Assembly: GCA_022818135.1 (NCBI GenBank)
Contig: JAFMSR010000018.1
Span: 37,839,734 to 37,903,733 of the forward strand
Source: Saxidomus purpurata
Taxonomy: Eukaryota; Mollusca; Bivalvia; Venerida; Veneridae
Direction of reading: 5' to 3'
DNA: 64,000 bases
The notes under the pieces: generated by a model
Databases searched by the model: none
The model's input: the letters and a program-made list of their open reading frames with translations, nothing else
Told to the model about the DNA's origin: nothing
Made by a program: the position numbers and the translations under genes
Shown: positions 57,150 through 64,000 of the stretch, in pieces
How positions within the stretch are numbered: the stretch's first letter is position 1
Layout: each line of letters starts with the position of its first letter

Positions 57150-59754
57150 CTGAACTCTAATCGTGTTCCATTAGATCAGTTGTTATCTACCTTGGAAATT
57201 TTACATATCAATTTATTATTGGTGTTGCAATAAAATAAACAGTGTAACTGCTGATAGACATTAAAGTATATAATAAAATATGACAAATTACAGTGGTGTT
57301 CCATCCTTATTCCTCTGACCTGCACACAGCCTCATAATACATGTAGATATATTAACCCATCTCCTGATTGGGTGCCGAATCAGCAGGCTGCAGCACATCT
57401 CCTGATTGGGGTGCATAGCCGAATCAGGGTAACAGCCAGGCTTGAGCTAAAACTTAAACAGTACAAATGTATATTTTAAATAACACATACATGTATATCA
57501 TTATAAGACCTTATGTAGGCCAAAATGTTGAAACATTAAAAAACATAAGTAATTTAACCTAAGCAGTGACAGTATTCCACTATTTTACCCTTTTATTTCT
57601 TTAACACTAAAAATGTTCTAGGAAAAAGCGCATGTTAATTTTTTCACAGTTTACATTATAATTTCATTCAGCTGCCACAATGCCTGTAACTAATGGATTT
57701 CTGTTAAAAAATGCACGAAAAGATACTGTGTAACAAAGATTAGCTACATTTTGTTTCATTCAGCATTACATGTTGACAGCAAATGTTTGTTGATTCAGTT
57801 TAATACAATTCGATTTTGTGTTATTTAATTCCATGGTATGAAACGCTTGTTGGGCGCAGCCGCCTGGTTCGCAATTTCATGGTATTCCATCTGTCCGTTG
57901 GTTCCTTTACGTTGCTTTTACCTGTTGATACACTCGTCCTAAACGGAAAAATCGAATGTTTAAAGTTTTAAAAATCGTCATAGTTCAATAACGTGCTCAC
58001 ATTACATAAATGGATATCATTTTTATAATTTGCTTCAAATAAGCTCGAAGCGAAAACCAAACTAAACTCAACCGCCATTACCCTTCAATACCTTTTTTGT
58101 TTTTAGGTCCACGACCAAACGGGGTGATTTCATATATTACATGTGGCATAAAGGGCTGATAACTGATCGACAATTATTTCCTTAATTTTCTAATCCGTCT
58201 CCCCAAAAAATTAATTCTCCATGACCTGAACTACATCAAACTGTTTGAAGCCCCAAATACATTGTTTACGTCAGCTGATTGAAAACAAAATGAAAATATT
58301 TACATCTTAATGGTACTAACCAACTTGAAAGAATTTTAAGTCCATTTTAGAAAGTGGGCAGGGTAAAAATAAATTAAATAATTTATTTCGGAAGCATAGG
58401 TGTGCAGTAGAAAGCCTGACTGGCACATTGGTTATACAACCTGTATGGGTATATTGATCATAGTTAGCAGGATAATAAATGATTCACTGTTTAGGTTCAG
58501 TTGTTGTGACAAAACTCCAGGATCATTTAATGACCCAGTGTAAGGAAAGTCTTAATGATGCTTATTGATCAGTAGTTGGGATTATTATAGGAGAGAACAG
58601 CTTTATTGCATGGTAGGATTTTTTTTTTATTTTCAAACTTATTATCAAGCACGTTTCTATGTGGTGTTTAATTATATGTTTTAATCACGGTCAGGCTAGT
58701 CAGTGTTTGCTATTCAAATGCATTTTTACACAATTTTGCTCAATAGTCATAATCTTTGGACAAAACTGACTGGGTATTGCAGTCGGGTAAAATAAAACTC
58801 CCTAGATTTTACAAAAAATTTATGAGAGTCATACTTGGGTCTTGGCGAGTTCACCAGGGCAGAAATCACACAGTTGGCCGGGACTATTAACAAGAAAAAA
58901 AAAAGAAGAAAAGTTGTTTGATGTTTGACTTGAACAAAGAATAGTATGATGTTGATTTACCCAATCCAAAGGTATCTTAAAGCAGTGAGGCTAACTAATG
59001 CAGTATTATGATTGGCTAAAATAATAAGGAATCTAGTAGGTAAGACTATATTAAAATTCAAAATATAATTGTATTAGCTCACCTGAGCAGGAAATGCTCT
59101 TGCTGTGTTTGGCATTTATACATGTGTCATAAAGTAATAACTGTTGTCAACATTTTGGTCAGATCATATCACCTGAACCATCTCATTTAGGTTAAAATAA
59201 AATTTCCTTGGTGATCTGCTACCAAATCCCCCCCCCCTTCCCCAATTTTATGCAGAATTTTGCTCTCTTCTTTTCCCCTCATTAACAAGCAGTTTCTATT
59301 GTTTTTCCACAGAAATTACCCTTGGCCTTTATATGGCAGTAATTTCAGATACTTAATTTGACCAGAGTAATTTGAATAAACACTCTGGTGATCTGAAGTC
59401 CTGTAGTTAAATACCTATAGCAAACACTTATGCATTTATTACACACCATTTTGACCTTTTTTGCAGAAGTTAAATAAATATCCGGTTTGAAAGATGTATG
59501 AAAACTTTTTACAAGGTTTTTAACAATTGTTCAAAGCTGTACCCCCACACACTGAGGAATGTCTACATCTTAGTGTTGACCAAACACTGGTGAGCATTTT
59601 GTTGATTCATAACATTCCTCATTAATGTTAATCTTGTCTGTAACCCTGCATTTCCTTCAGCGTTTTTTTTTTCCAAAGATGCTGCAGTGGTTCATTATCA
59701 ATGTGAGATGTTGTTATACCAATTCACTTGTGTCATGATAATTATTTGTTCTTT
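57150..59754. other. no gene seen
   Basis: AT-rich sequence with scattered simple repeats and a C-run near 59228. A short repeated ctcctgattgg block is at 57361 and 57402. Possibly intron of the gene starting at 47672, which cannot be tested here. Confidence 0.4.
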
Positions 59755-60830
59755 AAAGGTCCATTACAAACATCAAATCAAATTTTCTTTTAAATCTGGA
59801 ATTGTTGCAGGGAAATAGGAGTGATCGTGTTTGCAAACAAAACTCGGTATTGCGCAATAATTTCTATTGATAAGAGATAGATGCGGTGGGCAGCGGTCGG
59901 TAGTCCGTGTTTTTGAATCGTTAGGGATGTTTTTTTAACGACCGTAACTTTTTTAAAACAAAAGATATTTTAAAATGTTTTATTTCACTGGAAGGCTAAT
60001 AAAATATACCTTTTATTCATTATTTTCAATTTTTGTTAAGATTAAAAATGAAAAATTCGCGAGCGAGTAACTTACACTGTTTTCATAAATGATTATAACA
60101 GTAACAAGCCCTTACGAAAAATCAAGTGTCATTAAAAACGGTATTTCTTTCAAAAGAGATATTTTGATGTAAAAATATGAGTATCAAGAGCATGTCATAA
60201 CTTTTTTAATTTTAAAAATCCTTCAGATAGCAAAAAAGTTATAAAAATTTAAAATTCCTTTCCGATACATAAGCATTGTAAACACAACTGTTATTGCCCA
60301 CCAGCAATCTCATCAAAATTGCCGTGTGAAGTCACGGCGATCACTCCTATACAGTTTGAAACTGGCTTCTAAAACTTTATAATATAGCTGTGGAGTAATT
60401 CCTTGTTTGAAATACTGCTGCAGAAAAACGAGTGAATGCTTGTGTATTTCCTTAGATTGACCTGGGTGGTCTTTTTGTCCTACTTTTGTTTTAATGAATG
60501 TTGTAAACAGTCAGACATATACTTTGTACATCATTGGAAGTAAAGTTCTTCAATTATAATTCAAAATAGGCATGCTTATTTATGTACAACCTATTTACAG
60601 TCTCTCTCTGGGAAATTTCTGGAAAATTGCAAAGATTTTTGGAAACGGGAAAACCTACTTTCGTTTTTGAAAAGGCAAAATAAAATTTATTAATTCTTTT
60701 GTTAAACTCAAATTTTCAATACAATATAGTCACATTCAATGCAGTTTGTCATATTTTTCCTTTTGAGGAGACGCCTGTTACGATTCACGATTCAAAAGAA
60801 AATTTGATTTGGTGTTAGTAATGGACCTTT
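59755..60830. mobile_element. 1.08-kb TIR element with TA flanks
   Basis: AAAGGTCCATTAC at the left and GTAATGGACCTTT at the right continue as a 40-bp inverted repeat (caaatcaaattttctttt). TA lies at both borders. An inner inverted pair (ggagtgatcg/cgatcactcc) encloses a block shared with 48637-48915. No transposase frame. Confidence 0.8.
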
Positions 60831-61017
60831 ATTAAAATGTCTAATAATAGTAACATGATAATAGTGATAGAGTATTATGAGATTGATGAAATCTAAACGA
60901 AAGTATCGATCTGTAAAAATCATCACATGCAAAATTGAGTGGTAGGACTCCTTCGGGAGACAAAGCTGCACAAACAGAAAACTTGATGAAAAAGTATTTT
61001 AGGTATATGCCAATTTT

Positions 61018-61735
61018 TAGCTCTTCTGGACATAGTCCAGCAGAGCTTATGCCATGGTGGTTTGTCTGTCATCTGTCTGTCCATAAACTTTTCCTAAATA
61101 ACGCTCTACAGGTCTGAATTTTCATTAGACTTTGATGAAACTTGGTATTAAGGATCCCTACAACTTGTAGATGTTCCCTATTGTTTTTGGGGTCAGTTGG
61201 TCAAAGATCAAGGTCACAGTGACCTCCAAAATTATTTCAGTGATAGCTCTCCACAGGTCACAATTTTCATAAAACTTTCTCAGAAGGTTTACTGTAACAT
61301 ATAGATGATACCTACTAATATTTAGGTTAGTGGGTCAAAGGTCAAGGTCACAGTGACCAAAATTTAGAATATCTTATCCTCTCAATATCTTGATATCTAT
61401 TTGACCCACAGTCTTAAAACTTTATATTGTGATTGGTCTAACCAAGTACAAGATCCGTATTTTATTTGGGGTCAGTGAGTCAAAGGTTAAGATCACAGTG
61501 ACCCAAACTTTGAAAATATTTTCCACTCATTATCTTTTGGTCTACATCACCCACAGTTTTATGATTGGTCTTACTGACTAGATGATCACTACTGTTTTTT
61601 TGGGGTCAGTGGGTCAAGGTCAGAGTGAACTGTGTTAGCTTTTCCTTGATAACAGTGCAAAAGATTTTCACAAATCTTACTCAGAAGAGTCCAGTCAGAC
61701 CAGTAGATTAATACTGGCCCTTTTGGGCCTCTTGT
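61018..61735 (+). mobile_element. Helentron-like element, third interior family
   Basis: Starts TAGCTCTTCTGGACATAGTC and has about four core repeats with gtcagtgggtcaaaggtcaa. It ends with subterminal gagtccagtcagacc, hairpin GGCCC-tttt-GGGCC and TCTTGT. Confidence 0.7.
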
Positions 61736-63226
61736 ATTTAAGAAAGTGTGATAAAAAGAACAAGGACCCACTCCAAAAATTCTAGATCACAGAGTTCTTT
61801 AAAGTCTGTCAATTTTTTATTCATGTAAATGAGTAGACAAAGAATGCTACTTCGCCCTGTGCGTACTTTCATTTTCTCTCTATAGATAATGGTCTTCAGA
61901 TGAGCTCGATATTTATTAAAATTTTGATTGGGTATATGAAAATGAAATGTATTTAAACTTTAATTTTTGTTCAAACATTTAAAGGATTTTTTTCCTTCCC
62001 CAAGTAACACTATCTCACAAAGAAACTGAAACTACGATATGTGTTAGGTAACTTGCCAGAGGTCGATAAATCATCTGCAGTTTACTGTTTTAAAACAAAA
62101 TCTGAAATATAAAAACATTTTCTAATTAAAGGAATGAACATGTTTGGAATAACAAATGTTATCATTTGCATTGATAAAGTTAAATACAAAATGACTATCT
62201 GTCTTGAAAGCAGGCAATTTAGTGCCGTATTTGTCCATATACGTACATACAAAATTACAAAATTTCCTCCCCTTACCCCGAATTTTGTTTTATCTCAAAT
62301 TAAAAGTGCGGTCCCTTGAAATTTTAAATGCTTGTGTCGGAGTGAAACTGCTTCTTATTATTAACAGTGTTGGTAAACTGAGATTACAGTGTGTCCCGTC
62401 TAAGGGAAGTCACGAAGGTTCATTTGTCATCACTTCTGCTTTATTCTTAGGTGTAGAGAGAATTTGAATCAAAGAAGGACAACTCATGAAAAATAAGATC
62501 AAATTCTATGGTTAGAGTTATATTCCTTTCATGACCGTCTGCTGTTCTGGTACTTAATATAGAACTTTTTGTGATATTTGGAGATTTTCTAGGAAAGGCA
62601 GTGGCATGCTGTGGTTGTCAGGGCGACTGTATTGGTTGATTTATGAAAGAATTTGATACTGTATGTGGGATGGGGTGACATGTCAATAATCCAGATACCT
62701 TTTGTCTTTATATTCAGAAACAAATGCAGATTCTATGATATGGATGAAAAAGTAACAAAACTTGATAAATGTCAGGGAAAGAAATACCAGAGAAAGACAT
62801 TTTGGTGACATAAGGGGATAGGCTAAGGAATAGGTTTCTCTAGAAATTACAGTTTTCTGTTTATTTCCAGTTTTTCAGACAGGCCATGGAATCTTGGATT
62901 AACACAGAGAAACCCTATGATGAAACACATGTGTGGTTATATATAAGTATACCTTATACTGGTACAATCAGCACTGTTTCTGACAGTTACACTGACAAAG
63001 TTACTTCCTGTTAGGGACACATGGCAATAGTTTCCATGACAGCTAGATTCTGTCTCCCATTTTGATACAGTAATTGCAGTTTGTGTAACTATCATGCATT
63101 GTTTTATTTCCTTTAGAATTCTGTTGCAAAAGACCAGCTGATAATTTTACACAATTTTTCTTCTACCTTTCAGACTTTTGTAAGAACATGTTCTTTCTTT
63201 ACCTTCTTTGATTAGAATTATGCCAC
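61736..63226. other. no gene seen
   Basis: AT-rich sequence. The open frames at 62134-62467 are short and unlike any family I know. Confidence 0.4.
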
Positions 63227-64000
63227 TTATTATCCACCGCCAAAGGCAGAGGGATATTGTTTTGGCATTATCTGTCTGTCTGTCTGAGTCCATCCAGAGT
63301 TATAACTCAAAAACCAATAAATAGAATTTCATGAAACTTAAAGCAAGTGTACAATAGCATAATGCCGCAGCACAGACACAACTTTCGTCAAGATTGGATT
63401 AGTATCTCCAGAGTTACTGCCCTTTAACTGTTATTTTCTTCTATATTCAATATAAAAACATAAAATAACTATTTCTCAAAAACCGGTTATCAAAATTAAA
63501 TTGTAATTGGCTCAAATAATTAAGTGATCATTCTAATATCCGCCCCTTACAATTTCTGATTTTTTTGGAAATGAGACCCCTTAATGGGGTGTAGCTCTTT
63601 TCTTTAATATTCTATTCAGAAACTTAAAAATGTTTGTTTTCTGAATCTAATAGTACTAATTTAATTTAACTTACAACAACTGACTTCTGTATCACTGTTA
63701 CAGATGCAGAAAAAAGAATTACCCCTCAGAGATGAGGCCCCAATGGGGTGGTGAAATTTTAAAAATGCTTCATACTTAAAAGGCTTGTCAGAATTTGATT
63801 TTGTTTGGCACAAATAATCAACTTCGTATGCTCTAACAAACAGAAAATTTAGAAACTGGATTTTTACAGAAAGGAGGCCCTTAAGGGGATGTAGTGCTTT
63901 TCATATATAATTATTCTATATAGAAACTTCAGAATTCTTGTTTTCTGAAAGTAGTAGTACTGATTTATGTTAACTGACAACACTAAAGTTTTTTATGAAT
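63227..64000 (+). repeat. core-repeat element cut by the window edge
   Basis: Starts tatccaccgccaaaggcaga followed by (tctg)n. It holds repeated gaggcccttaaggggatgta / gaccccttaatggggtgtag blocks at about 150-bp spacing, continuing past the end. Confidence 0.55.

Overview
This is a window of animal nuclear DNA. It is AT-rich, has short exons with canonical GT/AG junctions in long introns, and is dense in tRNA-derived SINEs, small DNA transposons and Helentron-like repeats. The repeat set (elements starting TAGCTC and ending in a hairpin plus TCTTGTT, similar to the bivalve 'pearl' elements) and the gene content suggest a bivalve mollusc. That taxonomic call is inference. All recognised genes are on the + strand.

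Region by region: (1) 582-7504 is a complete four-exon SAXO-type gene (stabiliser of axonemal microtubules, 425 aa), a ciliary microtubule-binding protein built from Mn-type repeats. (2) 7505-14300 is intergenic and holds TTAA-flanked MITEs and two kinds of very short perfect palindromes. (3) 14334-22702 is gene A, an eight-exon PLP-dependent enzyme of the D-cysteine desulfhydrase / ACC-deaminase family with a mitochondrial-type presequence. (4) 22703-31200 is repeats: tRNA-like units, a Helentron-like element, a 466-bp TIR element, a nested MITE, a LINE 3' end, and stray duplicated pieces of gene A non-coding sequence. (5) 31321-39215 is gene B, a tandem duplicate of gene A. It has lost the presequence, has a 14-nt deletion at the start of exon 7, and has changed two conserved active-site residues. 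(6) 39216-47671 is intergenic with foldbacks, a long-TIR MITE, a minisatellite and a Helentron-like element nested in a MITE. (7) 47672-47717 is a possible first coding exon of a third gene whose body is not visible. 47718-64000 is mostly repeats, including a 971-bp hAT relic with an 8-bp target duplication and a 1.08-kb TIR element.

Genes A and B share gene order, exon phases and even an intronic SINE, so their introns give empty versus occupied sites for many insertions. That comparison is the most informative feature of the window. It shows that 36-49 bp near-perfect palindromes behave as mobile units with 7-bp target duplications, that the Helentron-like element inserted without a target duplication, and that several TA-flanked MITEs are copy-specific.

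The SAXO gene and the two enzyme genes have no evident functional link. All exon structures come from reading the sequence for splice sites and frame continuity; no transcript data were available.
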